Counted from the stretch's first letter, positions 11,317 to 23,340 are shown. The stretch is 64,000 nt of DNA from Favolaschia claudopus (GCA_037176885.1 JAWWNJ010000034.1:682001-746000), one strand, 5' to 3'. The notes: a model not told the origin generated them from the sequence alone. Numbers and translations: made by a program.

Positions 11317-11779
11317 ATGGTGCCATTCAACTGTGGTCTACCATCGATACAAGCCTGACCTCCCCGCCTAGTCCGCTTATCCCGCGCTCGGAATGGGTGG
11401 CTTGTGTGTCATCGGAGGAAGTATGGCGTTTTTCACCAAACGTTCCTTGCCGTCGCTACTTGCTGGTGTATCGTGCGTTTCCGTTCTGTTTTACGCCGTA
11501 GAATACTCTGAATAACCGCGTATTCGACAGTGCTGGCCTGCTATATATATGGAGTGGTACTCAGATTCTCGACGCCCGCACGCAAGGTCTGCAAGCCGCA
11601 TTCTGTGAGTCAATTTCCCTCAAATTGGAGAGCAAACGACTTAATACGATCGCGTTGTAGTGGCTTCTGCTCTCCTGACCCTCTCTTCGCTGCCACGGGT
11701 GACAAAAGGCCCCATTCCTAAACTGCTCGCTGTGTCTTCTGCTATTGTCGGATTTTATTACGGGCGTGAATTGTACTAA
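11317..11779 (+). CDS. TMEM14 family small membrane protein, copy 1
   Basis: Small multi-pass membrane protein of the TMEM14/UPF0136 family (mitochondrial or endomembrane, implicated in lipid or haem precursor handling in other eukaryotes). Exons are 11317-11319 (ATG alone), 11372-11472, 11531-11604 and 11661-11779. The protein reads SAYPALGMGGLCVIGG, then RSLPSLLAGVS, then GLLYIWSG, then LPRVTKGPIPKLLAV and GFYYGRELY before TAA. It has about 100 residues and four hydrophobic segments, as usual. The initiator exon of only three nucleotides is inferred because copy 2 has the same structure and no other in-frame ATG precedes the conserved start. It is more diverged than copy 2. Confidence 0.8.
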
Positions 11780-12188
11780 ATGGCTTGGAACAATGTAGGA
11801 GATATTGATTGTTCTTCTTCCTCTTCCACGAGCTTGTAACGATAGGATTCCGAAGCTGCGATCTTATGAGGCTTACCGGTTTTGCGGCAGAGAAGGAGAA
11901 GAATTTCAAGTGTTCTAAGGGTTCTGCGCTAGAAGAAAGTATGAAGCGCGGCAGCCTAGCAATGACATTACGCGTCTTACCTTCGCCCTCGTTCTCGCCC
12001 GCTCCCCAGTCAGCTCGTCGCGGTCGAGGGCGACATTCGGCCCTTCGCGGCCGATTGATGCTGACGTGTTCCCGATTAATACTCTCCGGCACACGACCTT
12101 CCCGATTCAGCCTTCCCCACACTCAGTCTCCCCCACCACCACCACTCCGCATCCCTTCCACACCCCCTCCCCCAAGCTACGTACTACC
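11780..12188. other. Spacer between the TMEM14 copies
   Basis: About 410 bases. The last 100 are pyrimidine-rich (CCCCACCACCACC-type runs) and are the likely core promoter of the second TMEM14 gene. Open frames here show no known motif. Confidence 0.5.
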
Positions 12189-12686
12189 ATGGTTCGTCGA
12201 GCCTGTGCTCTCACAGCACCGCAGGCTAACGCCCCTCGCCGAACTAGTCTGCCTATCCCGCCCTCACGATGGGCGCTCTCTGCGCTTTCGGTGGAATAAC
12301 AGGATTCATGCGAACTCGCAGCATCCCGTCGCTCGTCGCGGGCGTTGGGTGCGTGGCTCTCCTACCTCATTTCCTTCTCTCTACAGATGCTGCTGACCTA
12401 CCACCACCTCTCACTGCAGCGTTGGCGCCGCATACCTATGGGCCGGAGACCGAATCAGGAAGGGGCAGCCGAATGGGATTGAGGGCGCTCTCGGTGCGTC
12501 TCTGCTTTTCTGCTTATTTATATTTTAACCGTCACTCACACATGTACAGGCGCCTCCGCCGTCCTCCTCATCTCGTCCATCCCACGGATAACGAAAGGAC
12601 CTGTTCCGCTCATGTTGGCTGTCACGGCGACGATGTCGGGGGCTTATTACGGGAATACTTTGTACGCCATGCGGAAGGAGGATTAG
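12189..12686 (+). CDS. TMEM14 family small membrane protein, copy 2
   Basis: Exons are 12189-12191 (ATG alone), 12248-12348, 12420-12493 and 12550-12686. The protein reads SAYPALTMGALCAFGG, then RTRSIPSLVAGV, then LWAGDRIRKGQPNGIEGALG, then SSIPRITKGPVPLMLAV and GAYYGNTLYAMRKED. This is the canonical TMEM14 pattern with four transmembrane segments. Exon 2 has exactly the same length (101 nt) as in copy 1 and all intron positions match, showing a tandem duplication. This copy is closer to the family consensus and is probably the ancestral-function gene. Confidence 0.9.
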
Positions 12687-13199
12687 CTCTACATGCACAC
12701 GTTGGGTCTGCGATCTATTGGAGTATGCACATAGGACCATTTTGTATCGTTGTAACTCACACCTCACTTGGATAAAAATTGCACATTTTTGCTTTCTTTG
12801 GGTGTGTGTGAACGACGGACTGCTACTCAGAATCTCGACGAAGGATTGATCTGAATCCTTGATGCCATTTCGAAGATTGAGACGAAGCCTTGAACCAATT
12901 AAATTCGAGTCTGGCAAAATTTGATTCCGATGCTCCTCGTTCGAATTTCGTCCTCTTGAACTTCACATCAGGTGCGGTCAGAGTGGACCCGAGCACGCCG
13001 AACGCAGCTTGATTCCGCGATGTCTCTCTGGTCTTCGGCAAACTCGGTGAATAATGTCTCAACCCTGAACGTTCTATAAATCTGGGCCAATGACCCCTGT
13101 CTCCTCACTCTCATCCACCCACCCGCTTCTCGCTTCATCTTCACATTCGGCTTAATCTTCGTCTTATTTTTTTTTACCAGTCGTAAGCGCCACCCGACC
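12687..13199. other. Intergenic region before the PQ-loop gene
   Basis: About 510 bases with a T-run near 13168-13177 shortly upstream of the next ATG. This region should contain the PQ-loop gene promoter. No other feature was recognised. Confidence 0.5.
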
Positions 13200-14421
13200 A
13201 TGCCGCTAAATCCCGCATTAGGAGATGTATTCGGGACGATAGGTGTGTTGATCTTGTCTCACTTTCCCTCTCCATTCCTTGGTTGCGTTGCGAGATCAAA
13301 CTGGCAAGCTGACCTTGTGATAGGAACGATATGCTGGATAGTCCTCATTGTCCCGCAAATCTGGAAAAGCTGGAGGGAAAAATCGACAGAGGGGCTTTCG
13401 CCTGCGCTCATGTGCGCGTTTTATTTTTCTCTTCCTCCACTTCGCAGCTGACTGACTTACTGTATGATACCCATAGGCTGCTGTGGGCGTTCTCATGGCC
13501 GTTTCTCGCGGCGTATACCATACTCGAAGAGCTTCCCGTTCCTCTTATACTCGAGCCGCATTTTTTCGGGACGCTGTGTTTAATATCGTGGTGCCAGGTT
13601 CGTCTTGTTTTCGTCTCTGACCATTGGTTTGTTTCTTACATGCGATAATCTGCCAGTGCCAGCACTACGGCGCGCGCCGCACATGGAAGGCGTCCGCCTT
13701 TATGGCGCTCGTCGTCTTCCTCGTTTTCGCCGCCATCGAAGTAATGTTGATATTTTCCTTGCGGCCTGCGTATAACGCAGGCAACAAGGCGGCGTACGAT
13801 GCGACGCAGTTCTTTGGGATCTTCAGTAGCGTTATGATTGGTGTGGGTTTGATCCCGCAGTTTATTGAGATTTGGCGCCGGAGGGAGGTTATTGGGCTTT
13901 CGATGACGCTGCTTTGGTTGGATGTTTTTGGAGGTGAGTCGTATTTTATGTTTCTCGGGAACTTGAAGAGAGAAACTTACGAGTCCTTAATAGGTATATG
14001 CATGGATCTGTCGCTTATATTCCAGGGCCAGTTCGACGTCGTCTCGGGGATAATTTACACGCTCATCGTGGTTCGTATTTGCTTTCCTTTTCAGCATTCT
14101 ATGGCGGCTAAATGGATTCGACTACAGGTTCTGGAATTGTCCGTCCTCGCCTGCGCGTTGGTTCTGAACCCCAGAGCAGAGAAGCGCCGTCAGAGACAGG
14201 CTCAGATCGCGGCCTTGACGGAGAGCACCGCTATCGAGAAACCGGCGCTTATGGCCAAGTTGGTGCTTCCCGCGCAGCCACAGCGTCTGGATTCGTCGAC
14301 TTCGACGGTGACATTGGACGAAAAACATGCGGAGGAGGCGCCTATTATTGAGTGCACGACGCCGCCGCCACAGAAGACGCAGTTTCCTGTTAATGCGCAG
14401 GATATGGCTGTGAGTGTATGA
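13200..14421 (+). CDS. PQ-loop repeat membrane transporter
   Basis: Seven-helix PQ-loop protein, probably a vacuolar or lysosome-like cationic amino-acid exporter by family analogy; substrate unknown. The two signature loops are LIVPQIWKSWREKSTEGLSP in exon 2 and GLIPQFIEIWRRREVIGLSM in a later exon, each followed by membrane segments. The start at 13200 gives MPLNPALGDVFGTIG. Introns were placed at 13244, 13410, 13597, 13934 and 14071 (donor positions approximate) by restoring the frame, for example LSPALM joining LLWAFSWPF. The C-terminal tail is polar and ends at 14421. It appears intact. Confidence 0.85.
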
Positions 14422-14465
14422 GTGAGGGAGTTAATTTGGTTTAATCGCAAATACTTACTGGTATG

Positions 14466-14695
14466 TACTTACTTGCTTTATTATGTCGGGATTGGGTTCA
14501 AGTTAGGCTGGGTGGAGAGGATGGTACTCGTTTACTTGGTTGCTTGCTGCTAGCACAAAATTCATTCCTTTGGTAAAATATAACTCTTACTTGTTCTATC
14601 ATGTCGAGATTCGGCCGGATTGGATGGAGTGAATGGTACCCGTTTACTTGGTTGCTTGCCGTTAGGATGAATTCATTGTTTCGGCAAAAACATCG
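14466..14695. repeat. Imperfect tandem duplication 3' of the PQ-loop gene
   Basis: Two adjacent units of about 115 bases (14466-14580 and 14583-14695) share TATCATGTCGAGATT-like, GGATGGTAC and CGTTTACTTGGTTGCTTGC blocks. They lie just after the PQ-loop stop codon, probably in the 3' untranslated or flanking region. Confidence 0.75.
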
Positions 14696-15410
14696 CTGAA
14701 AAGCTCAGAAATGAACCCGTGAATACTAATGGGAGCAGGGCTCCAGGCAGCGGGACACGCGTGTGTTGTACAGCTTGAAAGAAATTAGATCGTTCATGTC
14801 CAGTGCTGTGAGGTATGAAGCCTCTCCCGCGACGCAAGGATTTCAGAAATGACCGGAAAACGAGGTGAAAACCAGTCTCTTCAACAGGCACTGCAACACC
14901 TATGGTGCTCGCCAGTGCGGGGGCTCGTGGTGCAAATGAGGTGGGTAACCCGGAACCGACGCCAAACAGGCGCCGTCACGCTAATTGTCACGCGTGACTC
15001 CCTTCCTTCCAACTTCCACCACTTTAGGTTTCATGCTGCGTCGGGCTTCGGCGGCTCTATATCAATGTTTCTATCGTCTTTCAGTGTGCAAAACGGCCAG
15101 CCGGACGAAGCCTTGCTCTTTCCCCAGAACTCTGCGTCACCGTTCGGTGGTTGCAAGTTAGCGATGTGCATGCACCATGAAGTCCGAGTCAAGGCTGAGG
15201 CAGCCGGAAGTTTGCTTCAGCCTTACAGGAATACGTGGACTCGATGCTGTGGCATCGCCGGCTGGACTCGAGCGCCCATTTGTAACGATAGTCGTATGCA
15301 AACAACGCACACAAGTCGCGGTCAACAGCCTTGACAGCTTCAATGATTGCGAGACATGCAAACTGTGGCCTTGAAGCACGCTACCCGCAGGGCCATATTT
15401 AACACTGTGC
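14696..15410. other. Region without a recognised gene
   Basis: About 700 bases. A 161-codon open frame at 14849-15334 (+) has no recognisable motif, no intron context and unusual composition. The stretch probably contains the promoter of metacaspase copy C. Confidence 0.4.
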
Positions 15411-18197
15411 AATGGCTTACGAGCCCATTACTCCCGACATCGAAGAACGACGTAGACGTAAACGGATAAATGGGGTCTTTTCTCTCCCGCTGCTGTCCGT
15501 GTCTACAGGACAATGAAAAGGCGCCCACGAAAACGAATAAAGACCAGTAAGCCACTTGATTATTTGATTGCCCATTGCTCACCTTTCCGTCAATCAGGAC
15601 GACGGAAAAACCTCCCAAGGTAGACACACCTACCAATACTATATCTGAGGAAATTTTACTGCCGGCGGAGCCTTCGTTGAGTTTCTCCATGTCTTGCTGT
15701 GCCGCTCTCATTTGTGATAAAACAGTACGATGGAAGAACCTATGGCCATTTCTGTGGAAATTGAAATGTCGCCGTTGGTAGTGGAAATCCCGTTAGTCTG
15801 TACATGCCTTTTGTTATTCACTGCTAACTGGCATAAAAGAGTGGTACAACAGTCTTCAGCTCCGACTGAGGATGTCGAAATGCAGCCACTGATGACGGTC
15901 GTTCCGTTAGTTGTCACCCACACAGTCGTGCTCCCTCCACCATCCGAGGCAATTCTGACTGGGAAAGACACAGTTTTTGCGCTCATCATCGGTATCAATG
16001 ATGTACGTCCTACACCTCTGGTCACCGGTACTCACTGGCTCAACGTCGGATACAGTACATCAAGAGCGACGAGCTCAAGCCTCTGGACGGCGCTGTGAAC
16101 GACGCAAAGGAATTCCGAAAATATCTGGAAGAAGTACTCCACGTCCCAGTCGACAACATTCTCTCCATCGAGAACAGGGACGCGACGCGCTCGAAAATCA
16201 TGTCGGGCTTCCGAACGCACTTCATTGAGAACTCACGCATTCCTGACGGCGGGGAAACGACCATGATCTTTTACTTTGCGGGGCATGGAAGCCGCGCTGC
16301 GACGACACGTAACATGATCGCGCGGGACATGAAGGTGGAGACGATATGTCCTGTTGATGAGCGCACGCAAGACGCCGCAGGGCAACATATTCACAGCATA
16401 CCTGACTATGTTCTCGGTTGGCTGCTGCAGGAGCTGTCTCAGAAGAAGGGTTCCAATATTGTACGTCCCGCTTCGTGGTCGTCGTCTTTCGATACTCAAT
16501 TTCATTTTCGATAACAGACCGTCATTCTCGACTCCTGCCATTCAGGTATGTACGCAGCCTCTACGTCTCTATCTGCTCTGACTTCTCTCCAGGCGGTATC
16601 GCACGTCGCGGCGAGGGAAAGAGCCGAGCTGCAGAGACCGACTCCACCAAGATCCCAGCGGAACTCGATAGCCACCTGTGGAAAGGACAGTCCTTGAAAA
16701 AGCCGTACAGGATGTGGGAACCTAGCGCGACCTCGCACGTCCTGCTAGCGGCATGTCAAGCGGATGAGACTGCGCGTGAACTGGGTGACACGTACGGCGA
16801 GAAGAGGCCTGGTGGACGATTCACGAAGCATTTGCTGGAGAATTTGCGGTGGGCTCCGTTGGGGCATATCACGTATCAGGAACTCATCGATCGGGTGCCG
16901 ATGTGGTCTGATCAGAAGCCACATTGCGGCGGGGATCGGATTCAGCGGGTGGTTTTCAATGGGAATTACCCGAAGGCGGGGAGACGCTCTGTGCCGCTGG
17001 TTCTCTACGACCCTAAAGCCACCAGTCCGACGAGCCTGGAGCCCAAACGAACACAGCCAGGCGGTGTGGAGCACAACCCCGACGCTGGTGCCGACGAGAT
17101 TTCATCGCTGTTCAAGGTAGACATGGGCACCGTCGCTGGGGTTGTCACCGAGACCGAGTTCACGGCGTACGACCTGCATGGCACCCTCTTATGTGTTATG
17201 GTCGCGCATACCGTGTTGGCTCAGCATAGTATCCTGCGGCAGAAGGACAGACCCTTCATAGACATCCCGGCACTGTCGCGGGCGGAAGTATCTGACTGGA
17301 AGAATGACTCTATGATCCTCCACGTCTACACCCCAAGCGATTTCCCCCACACCGATGCTTTGTTTTCACCCACACGCACGGTGACGCCGAGATTCGTGCA
17401 AGCGTCCTCGCTTACTGACGCCCAGATTGCGCTGAGCGTCGACCGGAAGTCGGGCGAGGTCGTCGTGGAGCCGCGTACGCCGACGATGAGGAAGGCTCTT
17501 GATAAAGTCAGCTTCCCGATGACGCCAAACCCTTCGCACCTCCTCGACGCCATCGACGGTGTCGCGCATTTCAACTACTTCCTCGACCGCGTCAACGCGG
17601 AAGATCCTGTCAAGGGCGTTACCCTCGAGATGCACCGTCTGAAGGGCGATTTCCCGCACCGCGAGCCGGACGATAGGGGAAATCTGGTGCAAGGTGACGT
17701 GGCGCGGTTTGCGTCCGACGACAACGCGATATACGGCTTCAAGATATGCAGCAAATTCCCGGAGGACCTCTATGCGTATCTATTTTACTTCGATCCGGAG
17801 ACGTTCACGATTCAGGTACGCAGCGTTTGTTTATGGCCTGCGTGGGTTCTTTGTATTTTCGTCGTGCTCACCGTTCGCCCAGGAATGGTACTCCCCGGAA
17901 GGCCGGAACTCCGCGCCCTTGAAGACCAACGGGTTCGTGACGGTAGGCATGGGCGGCGAGCGTGCGTTTGAGTTCACGATGGAGGATGGGCAGGTGACGA
18001 GTTCTGGATTCATCAAGCTCTTCGTGACGCGGGAGTATGTGGATTTGAGGTGGATCAAGCAGACTACTGAGCCGTTCAAAGCGGATTTCAAGGGCACTGG
18101 GAGACTGAAGGCGCGCACGGAGACGTTCAACAAGTTGGCGACCTGGGACGCGTTGACGGTGGTGCTGACTATGACTGCGGGTGCGACTACGACCTGA
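15411..18197 (+). CDS. Metacaspase copy C, with linker exons
   Basis: C14 metacaspase on the opposite strand to units A and B. Well-supported exons are 15509-15546, 15598-15675, 15726-15791, 15840-16002, 16056-16460, 16518-16545, 16593-17815 and 17883-18197. Catalytic motifs are FYFAGHGSR and ILDSCHSGG; the C-terminal domain carries YLFYFDPETFTIQ and GMGGERAFEF and ends in a normal stop. The 5' exons encode the same KPP...SEEILLPAE tail and 22-residue linkers that join units B and A, so this gene looks like the second half of the fused gene with a new 5' end. The ATG at 15411 and its joining to the 15509 exon are uncertain; initiation at 15730 is possible. Phases agree along the chain. Confidence 0.85.
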
Positions 18198-18473
18198 TAT
18201 CCATTGGACTCCGGGGACTTGCTATCACTCTACTTATCCATGCTCGAGCTTTCGTTTGCATCATTGTTGTATCTTCCTCTCTGTATCGAGCCTTAGATGG
18301 GTCTTTGTATGTACTGTAGACTTCATTATCCCCCCATCCTATCATATCTCGTGTATTTCTGGAGAATGTCCTTCGGAATCAATGTGTGACGCGGTGTGAC
18401 TCGCCAACCTTCGCTTAGACCCGTACATTGAGGACGATCGTCCTCTTTATCCTTACCTCCAACGGGCTCCATT

Positions 18474-20594
18474 ATGACGGCCCCGGTACCACAGGAAGGT
18501 AAGCAAGCTGTTTCAATAGCTGGATAACGCTTGATTACTTTGTGTCAGAACTCCCTATTTTGGAAGCCGTTATCAAGTTTGTATTCTCGTTTTTTCGTGC
18601 AGGACGCACCAATTCCCCAGAGGAGGGGTAATCGTATTTCTCGTACGCTACGAGCTAAGGCTCTGTATCTTGTGAAGTGATGCAGGTGAATTGCGTGTCG
18701 TTCACCTTGAGAACGATGGGATATTCAATCAGGAATCATCCTACAGCTCGTCTCGTTTCGTTCTTTTCTGCCGGGATTTGTGCGTCCTGTGCCTCGGAAA
18801 GAGCTGCACTGACACCGTTTGCAGCATCCGCAATCGACTCACCGTGCTGAAGAGGGATCGAGGTGAATATATCAAAGCCTCCGATGTGAATTCACTTTAT
18901 CAGGCCGTCGTGAAACAAGGTGCGTCTATCTAGCCCCACTTACTAACATTTGGCCTCATGCTCTATATACAGTCACGAAGCTGAACGACGTCCGCGACGA
19001 CAATACGACTTATAACAATCGACTCGACACCACCCTTGCCGATGTCTTCAGCTTGCTGTCGTTGTTCTACCTCACCATTGGCAAAACACGCGATATCCCC
19101 GCGATTTATTCCCAAATAGCGTCCATGCGGGTGCGTATCCGACCCATGTTACGTTCTGTTCACCCAGCTGACCCTAAATACAAAGCAAATATTGCGGCAC
19201 ATAGACGAATCCGCGGTGTACAACGAGTCGGATCTCGCGCCTTTCCGACGGCGGATTGGTGACCTACGACAAATTGTGCAGCACGAAGGGAAGCAGTCGA
19301 ACGCGGTGACAAAGCTGCTTGAACGTCAGCTGAACGAATGCGGTCCGTCTACGGTCTTCTTGCCCTCGCCGACTGACTAACTAACGCTCCTCCCGCTAGA
19401 TGCCATCGTTCAGTCCCTGGAAGAGAACCTCTCGGTCCTCTCTGTAGAACTCATCCCAATCCACCAACGGCTCGTTACCATTCGACGGCAGCTCGTCGCT
19501 CTAGCCGCCAAAGAAGGCTCACATAAAGCAGAGCTTAAACCTCTCCAGGAGGAATTGCGCAAGATCGACTCAAAGCGCGTGGACGGCAAGTTCCTCGGTC
19601 CCGGGGGCATCGTGCCCGCCTCTCAAGCCATCTGCTCCTCGTTGCTCGAAGAGTGCTTCGATATCGCGCAGGAGATCAAAGCGCACGAGGATTCGAAGAA
19701 TGTGCCGGACACGCTGAAGCCGATTCATGAGCGTCTCTCTGGGATCCGCACGGAGCTTGAGAGTCTCGTGCTCACTCATCGGTGGACGCTGAGGGAGACG
19801 GATCTATGGAACTATTCCTCTGCTTTGCAGGAAATTGACAAGTTACGCGTTGATGGGAAGTTCCTCGATGCGGAGGGCGGACGGCCGGCTGGGCAATACG
19901 TGCGTCTTTGTCTTCTGTCCGTCGCGGACCGCAAGCCTTATTGACGGCCTATAGATCCTTCTGTATCTCTTACGGCGGTGCTATGGTCTCATCTATCGAC
20001 TGCTCTCCGCGAGTGAGCCGGTCTCGGAGGAGCTTATGCCTATCGTGCGTCACTGTATATCCATCTGCCTTGTCTGTGCTGACAATCCCCTGCGAAGGCT
20101 AACAAACTCTCGACGGTGAAGAAGTGTCTCAATGAGGTACTGAAGTACGGCGGGACATTTAGCGCACGCGACCTCTACCCTGTACGTCTGCTTGCTGTGG
20201 TCAAGCTACTGATCCACTGAGGCTGACCACCCCACTGCATAGTATCAACTAGCGCTCTTCCAAATCGACTCCATGCGCAAGGATGGCAAATTCGTCGGCT
20301 CCGACGGGTCCATACCGGAAGGCCAAGGCATTGTCATGGCACATCTCAACGAGTGCCACGAGCTGCTGGAAATGGTGCGTATCTTTGTATATGGTTTCCG
20401 TGGATTCCAGTACTAACGAACGACGATTAACGCAGCTGAAAGAGTCCCTGGAAGAAGAGGGCGAGGACGAAGATGACGAGGAGTTTGATGATGATGATGA
20501 TGAAGACGCTGGGGAGAGCGAGGGTACTAGGTCCCCTTTACCGGATAGTGTAGAGGGCAGCGAGGCGGAGGAGGAGCAGGGGAATGCGCCATAG
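18474..20594 (+). CDS. DUF2408/UPF0662 family protein
   Basis: Fungal cytosolic protein of the DUF2408 (UPF0662) family, conserved from fission yeast to basidiomycetes but of unknown function. The start at 18474 reads MTAPVPQEG before the first intron. Recognisable segments include KLNDVRDDNTTYNNRLD, GKTRDIPAIYSQI, two repeats of a K(R)VDGKFL(G/D) motif with DALQ-type helices, and LFQIDSMRKDGKFVGSDGSI near the end. At least eight short introns separate the exons. The C-terminus is a long acidic tract (EEEGEDEDDEEFDDDDDEDA) ending at 20594. Length and repeats match the family. It is convergent with the next metacaspase. Confidence 0.85.
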
Positions 20595-20667
20595 CGATAA
20601 TCATAGACTTCGAACAGGCCACTTTAACAGATGCGGACTGTACTATTTTGTATGAATTTGTCGGCTT

Positions 20668-22911
20668 TCAGTGTACGTTTGTGTTTTTCAAAGAAAATCT
20701 ATGCTCCGAATGAACTATCATGTCGGGGTTGGGAGCCGCCGTCATGGTAAGAGCGACCGTCAACGCGTCCCAGGTCGGCATCTTGTCGAATCCCTCGTTC
20801 TCCATCGTCTCCCGTCCCGTTCCTCGATAGTTTAATTCGAAGGGGGAAGTATCCTGGACGATCCAATCGAGATCGACGTACTCCTGCGTCACAAAGAGCT
20901 TCAAAAATCCAGCGCTGGAGGGCTGCCCGAGATCAAGCGCGAATTCAAAAGCGGGCTCGCCGCCCATGCCGATTGCGACTATCTCTCCAGGTAAGAGGGG
21001 AGGGCGGACGCGTCTGCCGTCAGGGGCGTACCATTTCTACGCGGGGGAAGGGAGTGAGTACCGCGATGAGAGACGGTTAGGGAGCGAGAGACTGACCTGG
21101 ATGGTGAACGTTTCGGGGTCGAAGTAGAAGAGATACGGGAAGAGCTCTTCTTCAGACGAATTGCGGATCGTGAACCCGTACTTGGCCCCGTCCATGGATG
21201 AGAATCGCGCCGCACCATTGATGACCATGTTCCCGTCCGCGACTCCGCTGGTATCGGGCACGCGCAGAGGGTATTCGCCTTTCAGGCGGTGCATCTCGAG
21301 CGTGATTCCGTGGATACGGTCTGCGTGGTTGGCGCGTTCTAAAAAGTAGTTGAAGTGCGCAATAGCGTCGACGGCGTCGGTGAGGTATGCGTCGGCGCCT
21401 TTGATAAGACGGAAGCGGGTCTCATGCTGAATTTGGAGGAGCGTCGGCGTAAGTGATTCGACCACGATATACTCCACGCCTTCATCTTCGGCGATGCGCA
21501 GGACAATCTGAGCGTCTTCTCGTGTCTGAGCCTGCACGAACTTGGGAGGCTGAAAACCGGAGAAGGATGTTGATGACGAAAAGAGTGATTCCTTGTACGG
21601 AAAACCGTCTGGAATGTACAGACGCAGAACCATCGCGCTGTTCATCCAATCAGTCACGACGGCGCGGGACCAGCGAGTGATGCCGACAGCGGGAATGGTC
21701 CTACAGATGAGGATGCTATGGCCGACCAGCACAGATTGCGCGAAGAAATTGCATAGGAATTTGCCCTGTGAGGAGGCAGAGAACTTTGTCCCGGGTACGA
21801 CGCCATCCATGGTCCCCATCTGTACCCGGAATGGATGATCGCTGCTGGTAAGTCGAGGATCGCAAGGTTCGAGCGGGACAGAGCGGCGACCGTCTTTAGG
21901 GTAATTGCCATTGAATATAAGCCGCTTGAGATCGTTGTCCGTGCAGTGGCAATGCGGGGTTTGCCCAGACCACGCCGGCATGCGATTCATGAGCTCTTCA
22001 TATGTGATGCTGAGGGGCGCCGATCGCAAGAAGGAGAGCAGTGTGGTGGTGAAACGACCGCCGTGGCCATGTGAGAATTTGCACTCTCGTGCGGTTTCAT
22101 CTTGGCGGCAGGCTGCGAGGAGGATATGTGACGTTGTAGAGGGAGACCACAGGCGGTAGTTGATCACGGTGTCAGTTTTGCCTTCCCAGAGGTGGCTGTC
22201 GAGATCTTCGGGTAGAGGAACTGAGCTTGATTGTGCAGCGCGGGCCCTGCCATTGTCGCGTCCCATACCACCTGATTTGGGGGTCAGAAAGCAGCAGATT
22301 GCAGTCAAGGTAAACGACTGACCTGAATGGCACGAATCCAATATGACGGTCTATGGCCGCGTAAGACGCAGCATACGGGTTATGGTTTTCGCTACGCACG
22401 AGATTATTTCCTTTCTTCTGAGAAAGCTCTCGCAGTAGCCATCCCAAGACGTAGTCGGGGATCGCGTGGATGTATTTGCCCTCGATGTCGACTGTTCGCT
22501 CATCTACAGGGCAGATCGCCTCCACCTGGCCAATGGCATCGCCCGGGCCATCTATTCGGCTGCCGTGACCCGCAAAATAAAAGATCATTGTCGCGCCGCC
22601 ATTGTCTGGAATATTCTCATTTTCCAGGAAGTGGGATGTAAAGCCGGACAATATGGCTGCGCGAGTCGCGTTCTCGTTTTCGATGAAAAGGATGTTGCTT
22701 GATGGCACATGCAGATTTTCCTCGAGATAACGCTGGAGAGCTTTGGCGTCGTTGACGGCTCCACGGAGAGGCGGGAGGTCATCCTTCGCAACATACTAGG
22801 GCATCGGCATGAGCCACGAAGCTTTGCACCCAGTAGAAGAATTACATCGTTGATGCCAATGATGAGGGCGAAAACGGCGTCTTTCCCTGCGGACTTCGGT
22901 GATTCGGACAT
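20668..22911 (-). CDS. Metacaspase copy D (diverged, single unit)
   Basis: Complete C14 metacaspase with exons 22911-22846, 22795-22400, 22350-22323, 22271-21097 and 21036-20668. The start MSESPKSAGKDAVFALIIG opens directly onto the first caspase strand, with no linker or N-terminal domain. The His motif is FYFAGHGSR and the Cys motif ILDSCHSGG. The C-terminal region has YLFYFDPETFTIQ and GMGGEPAFEFALD and ends at 20668. Intron positions are identical to units A, B and C, so all four share ancestry, but D is clearly more diverged in sequence. It is the best model for what a stand-alone member looks like. Probable cytosolic Arg/Lys-specific protease by family, possibly cell-death related. Confidence 0.92.
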
Positions 22912-22974
22912 ACTAATTTGCTGGGTTGATCGAGAACGATGTTACAGACGTGTTGGAACACTTACTGACTGTGG

Positions 22975-23340
22975 TTACAGACCTGAAGATCGCAAACCCG
23001 ATACTTCCAGTAGATGGGGCGCCGGTGGGAACCAAGGTCCAAATTTAAGATATTCGGGAATCGGCGTCTCAGGGAAGAAGTACAGCTGATCGCCGTCGCT
23101 GTGATAGCGTGTGCTGTGTTCATTTTTGGTCGGCCTTGGAGCTACGTCGGGAGACAAACAGCGCGCCGCCCTTCCGATCCTTGACGCTGAAAATTTGAAG
23201 TTTAGACTAGGCTTGGAGAAACAAGACTTTTGCAGTCCATTTAGTAGGGAAACATACCAGCCATTGCCTCATAGTTGTAGCCAGTTATCTTGAGTATGAC
23301 GGGGTCGCCCGACAGCGAACGTTGAGAATCTTGAGATGAG
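22975..23340 (-). pseudogene. Frame-broken conserved fragment
   Basis: Minus-strand sequence reads SGDPVILKITGYNYEAMA, an intron (GTATGT donor near 23268), then VKDRKGGALFVSRRSSKADQ. Near an A-run at about 23126-23130 the frame shifts to one that reads YHSDGDQLYFFPETPIPEYL and KFGPWFPPAPHLLEVSGL up to a stop near 22975. The joined product looks protein-like but needs a one-base shift, and no start codon was found. I do not recognise the family. It could be a decayed gene or carry a base-call error at the homopolymer. Confidence 0.4.

Noticed and set aside
14849..15334. 161-codon open frame on the plus strand
   Set aside because: No motif, no conserved neighbour, composition unlike flanking coding exons; frames of this length arise by chance in this sequence.
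16040..16541. Long antisense frames opposite the metacaspase exons (also near 1280-1935, 4090-4719 and 17326-17692)
   Set aside because: They mirror conserved coding sequence on the other strand and appear at each paralogue, as expected for shadow frames.
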